Source: Amaurobius ferox
Taxonomy: Eukaryota; Arthropoda; Arachnida; Araneae; Amaurobiidae
Assembly: GCA_951213105.1 (NCBI GenBank)
Contig: OX578137.1
Location: 62,087,736-62,151,735 of the forward strand
Direction of reading: 5' to 3'
Length of the DNA: 64,000 nt
The notes beneath the pieces were generated by a model. It was not told where the DNA came from and did not search any database. It saw nothing but the letters and a program-made list of their open reading frames with translations. Position 1 is the first letter of the stretch, and each line of letters starts with the position of its first letter. Positions 22,801-32,415 of this stretch are shown in pieces. Made by a program: the position numbers and the translations under genes.

Positions 22801-25800
22801 ATTTCTCATGAATTGGAATAAATTTATGTAGCATACATATTCTATTCCTTGCATGCTAACAATCTTGATTTTTATCTTTTTGCTTCCAGGGTGTTTTTGA
22901 TGGTGTTACTGGGATTGTAACCAAACCAATTGAGGGAGCTCGTGAAAGTGGTGTTGGTGGATTCTTTAAGGGTGTTGGTAAAGGTTTGATTGGAGTTGTG
23001 ACCAGGCCAACTGCTGGAGCTGTCGACTTCGTCAGTGGGTCTTTCGATGCTGTCAAACGGTAATAAATTTAATCTATAATTAACTTTTTAGTATGAATCT
23101 TTAATTCATGCATTCTAGTTTCAAATAATTCTGTACAAAGAAAAAAATAATTCTGTACAAAGAAATAGTAAATTAGATTTGTATGCATCTTAAACTGCTC
23201 ATTATTTAATCAGTAATCTTACTAAATGCCAACTTGTTATAAGCTAGTTATACTGTATATGGTTTCTAAAAAATGTTTCAATTTAATATCACAAAATCAT
23301 ACTTGAAAATAGTGTAGCACTCAGAGGATCAATATTTGTTACAATTTTGGTTATTTTCCTTTTCATCCAGAGTGGCTCAAGTGTCCGATGAAGTTAAAAG
23401 GCTTCGTGTTCCTCGTTTCATACAGCCGGATGGTATAATTCGTCCGTACTATAAAAGAGAAGCTGAAGGCAACAAACTATTGCTGGTATCTGTATACTTT
23501 AATAAACCTATCAGTTTGATAAATTGAAAAAACTATTACTTTGATTATTGTATTTGTGTTTGTTAAAATCGAGAAATTTTAAAATATGTTGAAATCTAAT
23601 GCTTTTAGCTCTTATCATAATGTAACTGCTATTACAGTTTAGAAATACAGTAAGTGCTGCTAAGTTAACCATTAAATAACCCCATGCTTTTTTTATTGAA
23701 AAAGATGTCCAGCTTATAAAGGTTTAAAAACAATGTTTTTGTTGTTTCTGAAAGTGTTGAACTTAGGCAGGTGGACAACAGTTTAATCAGTTTTATTATA
23801 AATTTTTACTATGTAAGCATGCATATAAAATAATTTTCTTTTCACAAGTTAAATATTCGTTGATCTGCTGCATTTAGTATTTTAACTCATCTGTTTTTAT
23901 ATTTTATATACATTTCCCTTTAAAAAGTCATTTACTCAAAATATATTATGTTTTAACAATATGATGTGTGAGCATGTTTGAATTACTTCAATTTTTTTAC
24001 CATTTAATATTTTTATATTTTTTTTCAACCTTGATTTTTAACAAAAACTTACAGTCTTGTATAAAATATTTTTAGGAAGTGGAAAAGGGAAAGTATTCCA
24101 CCACTGATGTATACAAAGCTCATGTTTCAGTTTCTGATGATAAACTCTTTCTACTTGTTACTAACAAGTGAGTTGAACTTTTAATTTTAACTTGATCCAT
24201 TTAGTTTTGTTTTTAATAATTTTCACTATTTTAAATTTAGCAATGCTTTATTACCATATCATTTGTCACCAACCAGTGGTATTTAAAAATCAAAAATCTA
24301 TTTTCAATGCTGTTAGCCACTCCAAGATTTATTTTTCTGATAAAATTGTTTTTAAAAACACTTTAATTTCATAAATTTATTTTAAGAGCGTTTACAATTA
24401 TATAATTTGCTTATTTTGCCCTTCAGAAACTCTTGGGTGATTACACCATAGCATGTGTGACATTCATACATAAATTTTTCTATTTGCATTATTTGTTCAG
24501 GAAAAATAATAAATCATTTATATTTTTTTCTATCTCACATTAATTTTTGTTGTTAAAAAAATCTGATTTTGACAGCACATAACTTTCCCTATATAATGTA
24601 ATGACTTTGCCTATATAATGCAATGACTTTACTTCTTTGACAGCGAAATAATGATGTACAAGATCCATACCACATAGTTTTAGCATTGAATTGTACATTT
24701 ACATTTGGTGCATTTCTAGATGGCAACATGTAAAACTATTTCAAAATACTCAATCAACTTATATTTCATACAAATCTAACTTGACATTTAGAAATATTGA
24801 CAACATCTGCTAAGTAATATAGTTAACCTTAAATTATTTTGATAATTAAAAGCTAATATTTTATATAAAACTGATATCAATAAGTAAAAATATTTTTTGC
24901 AAACTATAAGAAAAATTTGAGTTACATATTGAGCTCAAATTGATAAACATGCAACATACAGTTTCGATGATATGTTGAATCCCCAGTGCTAGACATATCA
25001 ATAAAATCTGAAATCAAAAAGACAAAATTTGTGCAAATGAAAGAAACAGGGTGGAAGCAGCAAGACTTCACGAAATATTTCAAGGATTCTTTAAAAAAAA
25101 AAACGTTGGAAATCACTGATGTAAGTCATCTGTGTTGCTTAGCTTGGGTAATGTGCACCTCTTTAGAACTTTTGTAGTAAATAAAATTTAACTAAATAGT
25201 ATATTATGTATTTTTTATTTGAACTGAAATGCAAGTAAGGATGCAAAACAATGTTTATTTATATATTATGTGCTATACTATCAAAATCTACAGCAGAAAA
25301 TAATCAGAATGTATGTTATAACAAATTACTTTTTCTTTTAAGCCGAGTATTATACATTGAGAGAGGTGAACTATTTGGATCATGGAACACAGTGTGGGAA
25401 TACAGATATGAAGAAATCAAAGAACCTCCTGAAGTTACAGATAAAGGACTTAAAATTATGCTTCTGGTAATAAAAATAAGTTAAAAATCCAGACTTGTTT
25501 AATTTACATGATTGGAGTTTCTCTTTAAAAATGTAATTTGAATATTGTGACATAAATGTTTTTGAAAAAGATAAGATCTTTCTTTTCATTAAAAATGTAA
25601 ATTATTTAATAGTACTTATTAATTATACATTAATAAATATTGCGTAATGTGAAAATGATATTAAGTAGTTAGACATAATCGTACTGCTAAATATAATATA
25701 TTTTTTTTAATTAAAATGCAAGTCCTAATTCGTGGGGCTGGGTCCATAATGATGAATAAGGACAAGCTGCCACTGCTTGTGCATAATTTGATAAAATTTA

Positions 25801-28420
25801 TTGAATATGTTTATTCAGATTCTTTTTCTCTTTCAGGCACCTCAAAGGAAAGGCATTTTTAGTAAATCCGTTGCTGGAAAAATTGTTTATATAACTGATC
25901 CTCAAACATGTCAGGTATGTAGTGTGACTTATACATGTTTTAAGTCTATTTGATTGAAGTTTTGAATTAGTTTATATTGCTGTAACTTATCCTTTAAATT
26001 TTAAATATATTTTTTAACTATTTTATGTTTTTTATGAAATATATGTCTGCATTTGAATGGATCATTTACCAGGGTTTGTTTGATTAATATTAGAAAATCA
26101 TGACATTGTGTTGTAAACTTGTAAAACATTGTGTTGTAAATTTGAGTTTTCAGAAACAGTTTTTACTTCTTGTTCTTTGCAGATGTTCATATAGGCCAGT
26201 CTCATATTGCCACTTTACTATTTTATTATATACAGCTGAATATCTGATAAGTGCCAAATTTCAAATTCCAAAAAATATTTTTTTCTAAAAACTTTTGCTT
26301 GGAATAAGCTCTTAGAAATATCTTTTAAGACTTCTTATGGATGACATAGTTGTTTAATCTTATTAATAGAATTGTAATGACTATGGCAGGAATGATATAT
26401 AGGTTTTATTTTGGTATGTGCATAAATCGAAACCAATGTTTTGAAACAAAGTATGCACTATGCATAACTGGCTTCTGTGCACTAACGGAGACACAGTATA
26501 TTAAAATTTTTATTCATCTTAATAAAACTGCAAGAGTGATAGGTAATAAATATACTCATCAAACATGAGTAATAAATTTAAGTTTTCACTTATCTGTTAA
26601 TAGCAAAGTTTCTAAACTTTAAACAGATGTAGAACAAAGGTCTAAATAGTGTTCTTCGGCTGACTTACAATCACTGATGTGGATGAAAAGGATAATTTTT
26701 CAAACAACATTATAACATCACAGATTCTCAAGGACAAATGTGTATCATCAATTTTACAAAATAATGTCATTAAATTTTTTAAAAAATAAAATATTTTTTA
26801 CGTTAAAATCATAATTTCTTATGCTTTACCAATATGTTTCCATTATTTATATTTTTTACTGATGTAATTAGGAGATATAAACTCAACTGACACCTCACTA
26901 GAGGAGGGTGACAGAAATGATAAATATGCATTTTTATGAAGTCAAATCTATAATTAATATTATTGAAAAATTTGTTGAACAGATTGTATTCTAAACAAAT
27001 AGTACAAAAATATTCTTATTCTTTTTTTATAAACCTAGAGGGATACAAATTTGATAATCAGCCATACTGAATATGCATAATTGCAGTTTTCCTTATTCAA
27101 AGCTCTATTAGCTGAATTGTCACCAAATTTATTTGGTGTGGTATTTAAGGCATTAAGAAAAAGATACCATGTAAAAAGTTAGTTCCAAAATGCAACAGTG
27201 AGAAGTAGAATATAATATCCTATGAAGGGGAAAACATCACTACATACTGACAAATTAATAAGAAACATGGAATAAAAACTTTGTTGACTAGCAGCATAAA
27301 ATGAAAAAATTAAACTTTATTAATTGGTTTTGGAAGCTCAATAAGCCTCTGGTTAATTCAACAAAGGAAAACTAACAGCACATTGTATCTCACATGTCAC
27401 ATCTTGTCATTGCCAAATGGAGTGGTCTTTCTCAGCACGATGATTGAAGCTGATTTTACTTCTGAAAAAGAGTTGATATGGTTTAGCTTTTGCATTTTGA
27501 TTATGAAGTTTATTTTTGTATTTTTGTTTGCTGATAATAAAAAATACATTCAATGTCTTTTATTCAATTTTTAGTACATTGTAATGTTTTTCACCATGTA
27601 GAATGTTATATTCTCTTTTCTATTGGTAAATTTTGAAACTAATGTATTTTCATAAAAGCTTTTTCCACATGTCTTGAATACTATATAAATAAAATTGAAA
27701 ATCCATCTGTTTGTTTGTCTCATTGTCATGGAAGAACGGCTGTACAGAATTTCATGAAATTTTTAAGGTCAGCCTTGGTATTTCCCCACTAAAAATTTAG
27801 GGGTCCTGTCTGTCTGTCTTCATGTTCTTCTGACTTTTTACTCAGTTTGACCATAACCTATCGTTGTATGAACCTTCAAGCAAGTGGGGCCCAATCATTA
27901 CTTGACTCTCCTACAAACATGACCAAATCATTTTTTGAGCCTTTCTACAATAAATGCAATTCAAAATCCAATAATGTGGCCCTATCACCTTTTCTTCCTC
28001 CAGTTTTGTAAAAAATGAACCTAAATGTTGTTTGGAATATTTTATGCATGAAATAGTGAAATATTTTACTGGTAGCTTCACCAACAAATCAGCATAACTT
28101 GTAGATTAAGTTTCTTTGCATTATATCTTCCATTTGAAAAATGGGTATATGGTAGTACCTACTAAGTTTTGTGACAGTCTGAATATTAGATAAAGCTACA
28201 GAAAACTGAATAATAAATATTTAATCATAACGTCTCTGTGTTTGTCCATTTCATCTTCTATATGGTGCCTTTTGAATATTTTTTCACTTATTGTCATTGA
28301 TTATTCTTGATAATCTATTTCATTATATGTATATTTCTAACTTTTGTTAATTTTATTATTTTCTCTGACCTTTAGTGGGTAGCCAAACAAATTGCTGAAG
28401 CCATGAAGAAAAGGACATAG
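7716..28420 (+). CDS. Vps13: VPS13 lipid-transfer protein, C-terminal part (12 exons)
   Basis: Spliced product of exons 7716-7821, 9072-9191, 9270-9403, 13327-13408, 16019-16208, 17139-17302, 22890-23059, 23371-23485, 24076-24167, 25343-25466, 25837-25914 and 28376-28420. Every junction has GT and AG and the phases agree throughout. The protein matches the end of VPS13[19 protein letters not shown], then [71 protein letters not shown], and a PH-like tail with [18 protein letters not shown]13 proteins are long hydrophobic-groove bridges that move bulk lipid between membranes at contact sites; this region holds the VPS13_C/ATG2_C-like amphipathic segment and the C-terminal PH-like domain that binds membranes and partners. 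The N-terminal chorein, groove and adaptor-binding regions lie left of the window. No frameshift or stop interrupts it. The first canonical AATAAA downstream is at 30018. It is closer to VPS13A/C than to B or D by motif, but the exact paralogue was not tested. Confidence 0.95.
9072..9191 (+). CDS. Vps13: VPS13 exon ([20 protein letters not shown])
   Basis: 120 bp, phase 0 at both ends, with acceptor TTTAAAG and donor GTACCA. It ends with [10 protein letters not shown], equivalent to the FEHFHISPVKL segment of the human protein. Confidence 0.88.
9270..9403 (+). CDS. Vps13: VPS13 exon ([10 protein letters not shown]...LTEIQDVIF)
   Basis: 134 bp following TTTTTCCAG. It encodes [14 protein letters not shown], matching SIGATLTDVDDLIF in human VPS13. 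It ends AA before GTAATA and the split Lys codon is completed by the next exon. Confidence 0.9.
9488..9648 (+). repeat. Interspersed repeat with poly-G core, copy 2
   Basis: Second copy of the repeat at 7269-7422, with a run of nine G at 9563-9571. Confidence 0.6.
9960..10860 (+). repeat. Family A related repeat, partly inverted relative to 53.2-54.4 kb
   Basis: The part at 10168-10600 is found inverted at about 53930-54400 (TCTGTCTGTCTGTCCGTTAG here, its complement there). The part at about 10608-10800 is found in direct orientation at 53181-53360. The block order thus differs between the two loci. Confidence 0.6.
11093..12477 (+). repeat. Family A interspersed repeat, near full-length copy
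   Basis: Starts AGCAGCATACCCGTTCTTCG and ends with a GACA run, TTTTCAATTTTATTTATA and TAGATAG. Blocks in the same order recur at 55262-55516 and 56880-57534. Near the 3' end, two related units of about 150 bp (12160-12310, 12310-12470) repeat the ATCTCGA...AAACTTGG...TTCATCAAATTC pattern. There is no coding capacity, so it is non-autonomous or decayed. The element class is not identified. Confidence 0.65.
12478..13140 (+). repeat. Family A copy following directly in tandem
   Basis: Begins AGCTGTACCCACACAGAGCA right at the end of the previous copy and ends with GGACAGACAGACAGACATAT. It has the same head and tail logic as the previous copy but a divergent interior. Confidence 0.5.
13327..13408 (+). 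CDS. Vps13: VPS13 exon ([20 protein letters not shown])
   Basis: 82 bp after TTTTACAG and before GTAATA. The first base completes the split Lys codon. It matches the conserved LAYYEIRYQFY...HYSEQ segment of VPS13. Confidence 0.9.
13943..13979 (+). repeat. 37-bp direct repeat, left copy, flanking a SINE array
   Basis: 37 bases beginning TTACTAACTTTATGC and ending TATTCTTTTA, repeated perfectly at 14737-14773. They enclose 757 bp made of SINE copies. Confidence 0.85.
13980..14736 (-). mobile_element. Tandem array of three tRNA-headed SINE copies
   Basis: Copies at about 13980-14318, 14350-14552 and 14581-14736, all on the - strand. Each has a B-box-like GGTTCGATTCCC head (seen as GGGAATCGAACCC on +), the AAGTCCTTC-GAGAGGTTGGT body and a GAGGCATCC-like block. 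The first also has an A-box-like TAGCCCAGTGGTTAG and a 3' tail with GGCGACCAGCC. The second and third lack that tail and are joined by short AT-rich spacers (CATAACTTT...TTTTATTC). The third copy stops just before its A box. This is a Pol III-type retroposon without proteins, mobilised by a LINE that was not identified. Confidence 0.85.
14737..14773 (+). repeat. 37-bp direct repeat, right copy
   Basis: Identical to 13943-13979 over all 37 bases. Confidence 0.85.
15289..15400 (+). repeat. Family A head fragment
   Basis: Begins AGCTGTATCCATGCAAAGCA and continues with GCATCTGCATATCTTTAAAA, matching the start of the copy at 12478. The downstream end was not traced. Confidence 0.45.
15450..15950 (+). 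repeat. Degenerate two-unit tandem repeat
   Basis: Two units of roughly 220 bp share ATATAAT-TTTCTCTAA, TTATGCATCAAA, CACATTATCATT-GC, TATTTTGAAGTC and ATTACATAA. The second unit was interrupted by the 49-bp SINE-tail insertion at 15758-15806. Confidence 0.55.
15758..15806 (+). mobile_element. Very short SINE 3'-end insertion (49 bp)
   Basis: Carries the SINE tail motif GAGTCGGACGGTCTGGG and is flanked by perfect 15-bp direct repeats CACATTATCATTCGC (15743-15757 and 15807-15821). This is a target-primed insertion truncated to about 49 bp. Confidence 0.8.
16019..16208 (+). CDS. Vps13: VPS13 exon ([19 protein letters not shown])
   Basis: 190 bp after TTTTCAG and before GTAAGT, from [13 protein letters not shown] to LFGHAIG. 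This is one of the most conserved VPS13 segments, with [19 protein letters not shown]. It ends in phase 1. Confidence 0.95.
16479..16553. repeat. 75-bp near-perfect palindrome
   Basis: Left arm 16479-16515 and right arm 16517-16553 are complementary over 37 bases with one mismatch and one central base. The arms contain CAATCAATCAATCACC. It lies in a VPS13 intron. Confidence 0.85.
17139..17302 (+). CDS. Vps13: VPS13 exon ([16 protein letters not shown])
   Basis: 164 bp after CATTTTAG and before [24 protein letters not shown] and [17 protein letters not shown] match GGAAGVVSRITGSVGKGL and the following helices of human VPS13. It enters in phase 1 and leaves in phase 0. Confidence 0.95.
17875..17937 (+). 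mobile_element. Truncated SINE tail insertion (63 bp)
   Basis: Contains CTCGGGTGAGTCGGACGG and is flanked by ACATTGCAT at 17866-17874 and 17938-17946. This is a 5'-truncated copy of the same SINE tail as at 15758. Confidence 0.7.
17953..18240 (+). mobile_element. Full-length tRNA-derived SINE (288 bp)
   Basis: Starts with an A-box-like GGTAGCCCAGTGGTTAG and a perfect B box GGTTCGATTCC, followed by the body AAGTCCTTCTGAGAGGTTGG, a GAGTCGG/GGTCGGACGGTCTGGG tail and a short (CAA)n end. A 14-bp target duplication CATTGCATCATCTT (17939-17952; one mismatch at 18241-18254) defines the ends. The tRNA-like head supplies an internal Pol III promoter. It is nested in the hAT element, so it is younger than that element. 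Confidence 0.88.
18670..20938 (+). pseudogene. hAT transposase, broken by stops and frameshifts
   Basis: Fragments in several frames: 18670-18849 has a BED-like N-terminus ([11 protein letters not shown]..., [13 protein letters not shown], then NHVKS); 19172-19357 has [18 protein letters not shown]; 19394-19663 has [16 protein letters not shown] and [13 protein letters not shown] from the DDE catalytic region; 20591-20938 has the C-terminal dimerisation segment [20 protein letters not shown]. At least four breaks separate these pieces, so it cannot make a working transposase. The order and spacing match hAT proteins whose N-terminus carries the AFCxxCxxxxxxxHG finger. Confidence is high in the superfamily, lower in the subfamily. 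Confidence 0.85.
21090..22889. other. Remaining VPS13 intron
   Basis: No gene or complete repeat seen. It contains a run of 13 C at 21882-21894 and AT-rich sequence up to the acceptor at 22889. Confidence 0.5.
22890..23059 (+). CDS. Vps13: VPS13 exon ([17 protein letters not shown])
   Basis: 170 bp after TTGCTTCCAG and before GTAATA. The glycine-rich amphipathic repeats [14 protein letters not shown] and [19 protein letters not shown] are the ATG2_C-like membrane segment. It ends CG, so the Arg codon is split. Confidence 0.95.
23371..23485 (+). CDS. Vps13: VPS13 exon ([17 protein letters not shown])
   Basis: 115 bp after TTCATCCAG and before GTATCT. RPPRLIHEDGIIRPY is the human equivalent. 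This is the linker into the PH-like domain. Confidence 0.95.
23486..24075. other. VPS13 intron
   Basis: 590 bp, AT-rich, no feature recognised. Confidence 0.5.
24076..24167 (+). CDS. Vps13: VPS13 exon ([20 protein letters not shown])
   Basis: 92 bp after TTTTTAG and before GTGAGT. It encodes the first strands of the PH-like domain, ending KLFLLVTN with a split codon. Confidence 0.92.
24168..25342. other. VPS13 intron with a family B end fragment
   Basis: Mostly featureless. About 24565-24660 (AAATCTGATTTTGACAGCAC, then ACTTTCCCTATATAATG twice) resembles the 3' end of family B seen inverted at 55540-55615. Confidence 0.5.
25343..25466 (+). CDS. Vps13: VPS13 exon ([20 protein letters not shown])
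   Basis: 124 bp after TTTTAAG and before GTAATA. PH-like domain strands; TNRRVLCIKEVE is the human counterpart. It ends in phase 0. Confidence 0.93.
25837..25914 (+). CDS. Vps13: VPS13 exon ([20 protein letters not shown])
   Basis: 78 bp after CTTTCAG and before GTATGT, phase 0 at both ends. It encodes the last PH-like strands ([12 protein letters not shown]). Confidence 0.92.
25915..28375. other. Last coding intron of VPS13
   Basis: 2.46 kb, AT-rich. About 27680-27830 is an inverted family A end (AATTGAAAATCCATCTGTTTG...GTCTGTCTGTC). Nothing else was recognised. Confidence 0.5.
27680..27830 (-). repeat. Family A tail, inverted
   Basis: The complement of the GACA/TTTTCAATTTTAT tail seen at 12460. 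TTTCATGAAATTTTTAAGGTC corresponds to the TTCATCAAATTC block. Confidence 0.5.
28376..28420 (+). CDS. Vps13: VPS13 terminal coding exon ([18 protein letters not shown])
   Basis: 45 bp after GACCTTTAG: the C-terminal helix of the PH-like domain and a TAG stop. The stop is directly followed by GTAATATC, which looks like a donor; the next acceptor is TTCTTTTTAG at 28494-28503, suggesting an 83-bp 3' UTR intron. Confidence 0.88.
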   Translation, partial: WVAKQIAEAMKKRT

Positions 28421-28503
28421 GTAATATCATTTAAATCCTAGCTACCTCAATTTGTTGCATTACATAATTTACATATCTGTAATGTACTTTTATTTCTTTT
28501 TAG

Positions 28504-30899
28504 ATGTGGCTTCGACATGATTCCTGTTGTGTGAATTATGAACTTTTGACTTTTGGCAAAGAAAGTTTTTGTTAAAAATGATCCATTCGTATCAGGGCTT
28601 TGAAACATTCTGCATTGCCGTCCAAATGAAAAATTTGATGCTGTTGCAAATTACTTCCATGACGATAAAGTTGACATCTGCTGAATGTTTTTTATGCTGT
28701 TAACTGAATCAAATGCTATTCAACATTAAAATGTTCTAAATATATTTTTATTTAATAATTTACTTCTGTTAGGCTTTACTTATTTCTGCAATTAATGCAT
28801 TTCTTTTACTGAATTAGAATTTTTAGTGAATATACACTTAGCTATCTGCATTATGTGATTTGTAAGTTATATTTTTACTGACTTATATTTTACAAGGACA
28901 AAATTTCTATCTATAAAAATGGCTTTATTATATTACTGTTTGCCTTATATTATTTAGTTTTTCATATTTCACTCTTAATATACTATTTCGGATGGTTCTT
29001 GTAGTTTTCATACTTATTTAACTGGTGTATGAAAAGTAAAAATCTTTTTATTTTTAATTTTTAGTGTTTTACTTTATAAGTAATCCAGATGCCAAAATAA
29101 TTTCTGTGTTCAGTCAATAACCATCACAAATGTTGCTAGTTTCTATTATTTTGCATTTGATATTAGTCGTTGTAAATCAATATATGGTATTATCTGTTTT
29201 AAACTGGAATACCAGTCAAAATTCTAGTCTACTTCATTGGCAGTATTATTCTTTGCTTGAACTTTGCTTGTATAATAATGTGATAAAAAGATGTACTTAA
29301 ATATTGCTTAAAATATCGTTTCACATTTGTTTTGAATTTAACATTTACCTTGTAGAGTTGAAATGTATATAATAATTTTCTGCAATTCTGCTAATTTTAA
29401 ATGTAACCATTTGTAAATATGTGCCATAAATTATATATAGCATCTAATGCAAGTTGGTAACTGCATGTGTGATACATTGATATTTTAATGGAAAAGTTGT
29501 TTGAGTATTTCTATTTAACTCTGTTGTGTGCACCTATGTATTAAAATATGTAACATTGTGACTAGATTAATTACCGATTTTATAGATTGTCTATAGAGCA
29601 ATGTTTAAAATTGTTACTACAAGAGTTAAGTATTTGTTTGTAGAAGGTGGCTAAAAGTTGTTGTTTGTGTTTTAGTTTGACTTGGAAATAGCTATAAAGT
29701 GTTTTAAAAATATCAAATTGAATGTGGGATGGTATCTCAAAACGTGCTACTATATTAATTTTTGGCAGGGAAATTAAAAACTTGTATCTTTTGCGTTAAT
29801 ATTTTCTCAGAAAATTGTTCCTAACTGCTGTGATAAAAATGATAATATAAATGTTTTGTCTATTTTAGCATAAAGTATTTTTCTCTTTTAAATATTTAAC
29901 AATGCTTCAAAGTATACCTAAAAATGAATCAAAAATTAGAATTTTTATTTATTCAACACTGTTATTAACTATTTATCGATATTGTTGAGTAATATTAAAA
30001 ACTTTTTCACACAATGCAATAAATTGAACTGTCAATTTATTTTGCAAACTGACATTATGTAAAGTGAAAATTTATTGATCAATAGTTAATGTTCAACTTC
30101 TTGAATGTATTTTTTTATATGCAAAGATCACTTGAATCCCTTACTGTTAGTAACCAATCAGAACCTATATTGCATATTCGGCAAATGATAAAACAGTAAT
30201 AGTTGGTATGCCATAACTATGTTGGGCTTGCAGGTAAAAACTGAGCAACATTTTAGTGAAAATATGATTGTTTCTGCTGTTGATTGCTTCTTTGAATGCT
30301 TCTGCTTATTTCTTCTTTGAATCATTCTGCTAATTGCTTCAATGATTATTTTTGTTCTGTTTCTATTACTTTAAATCGATTTATTTTTTTAATTTAATAG
30401 TAATTAGGACAGAATAGTTATGGTTGTTATGTGACATTTGTCTGTTAGGCTTACTTGTCAAGATTGTGGGACTCTTTGATGAATTATGTCATTGTGTGTT
30501 CAATAAAAATTGTGACAAATAGAGGAGGGGATAAACAGTTGGTTTACTAAATCTTGCTCTGTAAACTGAATGTTTATGAATCAGAACTTAAATTGTCAAT
30601 ATGCTTTTTTGCATCATTTAAAAAGACCTTAACTCTACATCCTAGATTGTCTTGAACAGTAGGAAATCGAGTAATCACATTTCTTGCAGTTATTTGATAA
30701 AAGAAGTAAAAAAATATTAACCTTTCAAAACACCTTTGGCACCTTATTACTTATTTTATTTAGGATCTTATTACTAATTTGGATGTATTTGACCGTATCT
30801 AACTAATATTTGTTGACTTTGCAGTAAATGGCACTAGAAGGAAATGGGTTATTAAAATTAGAGGAATCTGTCAAACACTCAAAAATCTGCTGGAATAAT
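28504..30899. other. VPS13 3' UTR and downstream sequence
   Basis: No ORF of note. The UTR probably begins at 28504. The first canonical AATAAA signals after the stop are at 30018-30023 and 30502-30507, so the 3' UTR may be long. The polyadenylation site was not fixed. Confidence 0.4.
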
Positions 30900-31190
30900 A
30901 ACAGGTTAAAATTAAAAATTTGTAAATACAGTGTACATACAAATATAAACTGCCTTACCAGTTTCCAAGGCACAAAACAGACTTCTTAAAGCCCATCAAG
31001 TAGCATGATCTCACTTATTCAAACCAGATTGGCAGCTGGCTTGCCCCTTAAGTTGACAATCTGACTTGAGTAAGTGAGGACATGCTTCTTGTCTATCCTG
31101 TAGAAAAATGCTGTTTTGTGCCTTTGAAATCGTCAGACCAGTTTATATTTATTTGTATGCTGTATTACTAAGTTTTTATTTTATCGTGTT
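30900..31190. mobile_element. Foldback MITE-like element
   Basis: The whole 291-bp unit folds on itself. The left end (AACAGGTTAAAATTAAAAAT) pairs with the right end, and the inner blocks AATATAAACTG and AAGGCACAAAACAG recur inverted at the other side. No coding sequence. Family unknown. Confidence 0.7.
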
Positions 31191-31415
31191 AGGAGAATCT
31201 ATTTCAATGTTCATAACTGGTTGTTCTGTCTTGGACTTTACAGGATTCTAAAATTACCTTGCATGTAATATATAGGGTTAACTTAAATGGACAGTTTCTG
31301 AAGTAGACATTTATCTATAAAGTGTGTGATAAAAATTATGACTTGCATTTTATCAGAAGAGAATTTACATATAGTGAAGCAACTTCTCCCTTGTAAGAGT
31401 ATGTTGCAACCAAAC

Positions 31416-31670
31416 AAAAAAGTACTCAACTGGTCATCTCTTCACCACCCATGGACTATGGTTTTGCTGTCATTCCTGCTGATATGTGTAGGATAGGCAA
31501 TGATATGTGCACTGAACACAAAACTCTTGTTTTTGTGAGGAGATGACCACCAAAAACAAAACTCTTTGGAGTTTTTTCGCTCAGTGATCATATTACCTGT
31601 CTCGTGCTGAAGAGTAGTAATAACTGCAAAACCATAATGGTGAAGGAATGACCAATTGAGCACTTTTTTT
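31416..31670. repeat. Foldback repeat, 60-bp arms
   Basis: Left arm 31416-31480 and right arm 31611-31670 are imperfect complements (AAAAAGTACTCAACTGGTCA against the complement of TGACCAATTGAGCACTTTTT). The interior repeats GGAGATGACCACC. Confidence 0.65.
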
Positions 31671-31762
31671 ATAAATTTACCTGTACTCAAACGAAGGTCG
31701 GCTTTGGGTTCTAAATGCTTGCAGTATTGCAGAATCCATAATAAGGTGGACCAACACACCAT

Positions 31763-32415
31763 AAGCAGAATAAGTCATAACATAGCTAAACTCCTCTATT
31801 ACTGTAAATATGCCCTTGCAGTTGATGATTTTCTTATTGTGGGAAATACTCTTAACTATATGTAAAGCTTCTGTGAAATTTAAATATTTTCTGTAAAGTT
31901 CTTTGTAGGAATATTTTGAAGTTTCTTTTACAAACTCATTTATTCATTTTCTCCCATATACCAGTTTTTAACAAATTTTCCATTTTATGCTACCTCTTTC
32001 AAACTTTACTATTTTCTTACATTTATGGGGTGGAAATGCAAATTCTGGTCTGTTTATAATTCAATGCCTATGGCCCACATTTTGAGAAGCAGAATAAGTC
32101 ATAACATAGCTAAACTCCTCTATTACTGTAAATTTGCCCCTGCAGTTGATGATTTTCTTATTATGGGAAATACTCTTAACTATATGTAAAGCTTCTGTGA
32201 AATTTAAATATTTTCTGTAAAGTTCTTTGTAGGAATATTTTGAAGTTTCTTTTACAAACTCATTTATTCATTTTCTCCCATATACCAGTTTTTAACAAAT
32301 TTTCCATTTTATGCTGCTTCTTTCAAACTTTACTATTTTCTTATATTTATGGGGTGGAAATGCAAATTCTGGTCTGTTTATAATTCAATGCCTATAGCCC
32401 ACATTTTGAGAAGCA
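31763..32415 (+). repeat. Tandem duplication, period 334 bp
   Basis: Copies 31763-32096 and 32097-32415 start AAGCAGAATAAGTCATAACA and differ at about seven positions, roughly 98% identity. No coding potential. Confidence 0.9.

Noticed and set aside
22856..23056. - strand frame of 66 residues
   Set aside because: It is the shadow of the glycine-rich VPS13 exon on the other strand.
24984..25118. Possible 135-bp hAT MITE with CAGTG...CACTG ends
   Set aside because: Only five terminal bases match and the flanks show no target duplication.
31442..31762. 106-residue - strand frame
   Set aside because: It spans the foldback repeat and a duplicated segment, has no recognisable domain, and is not preserved in a second copy.
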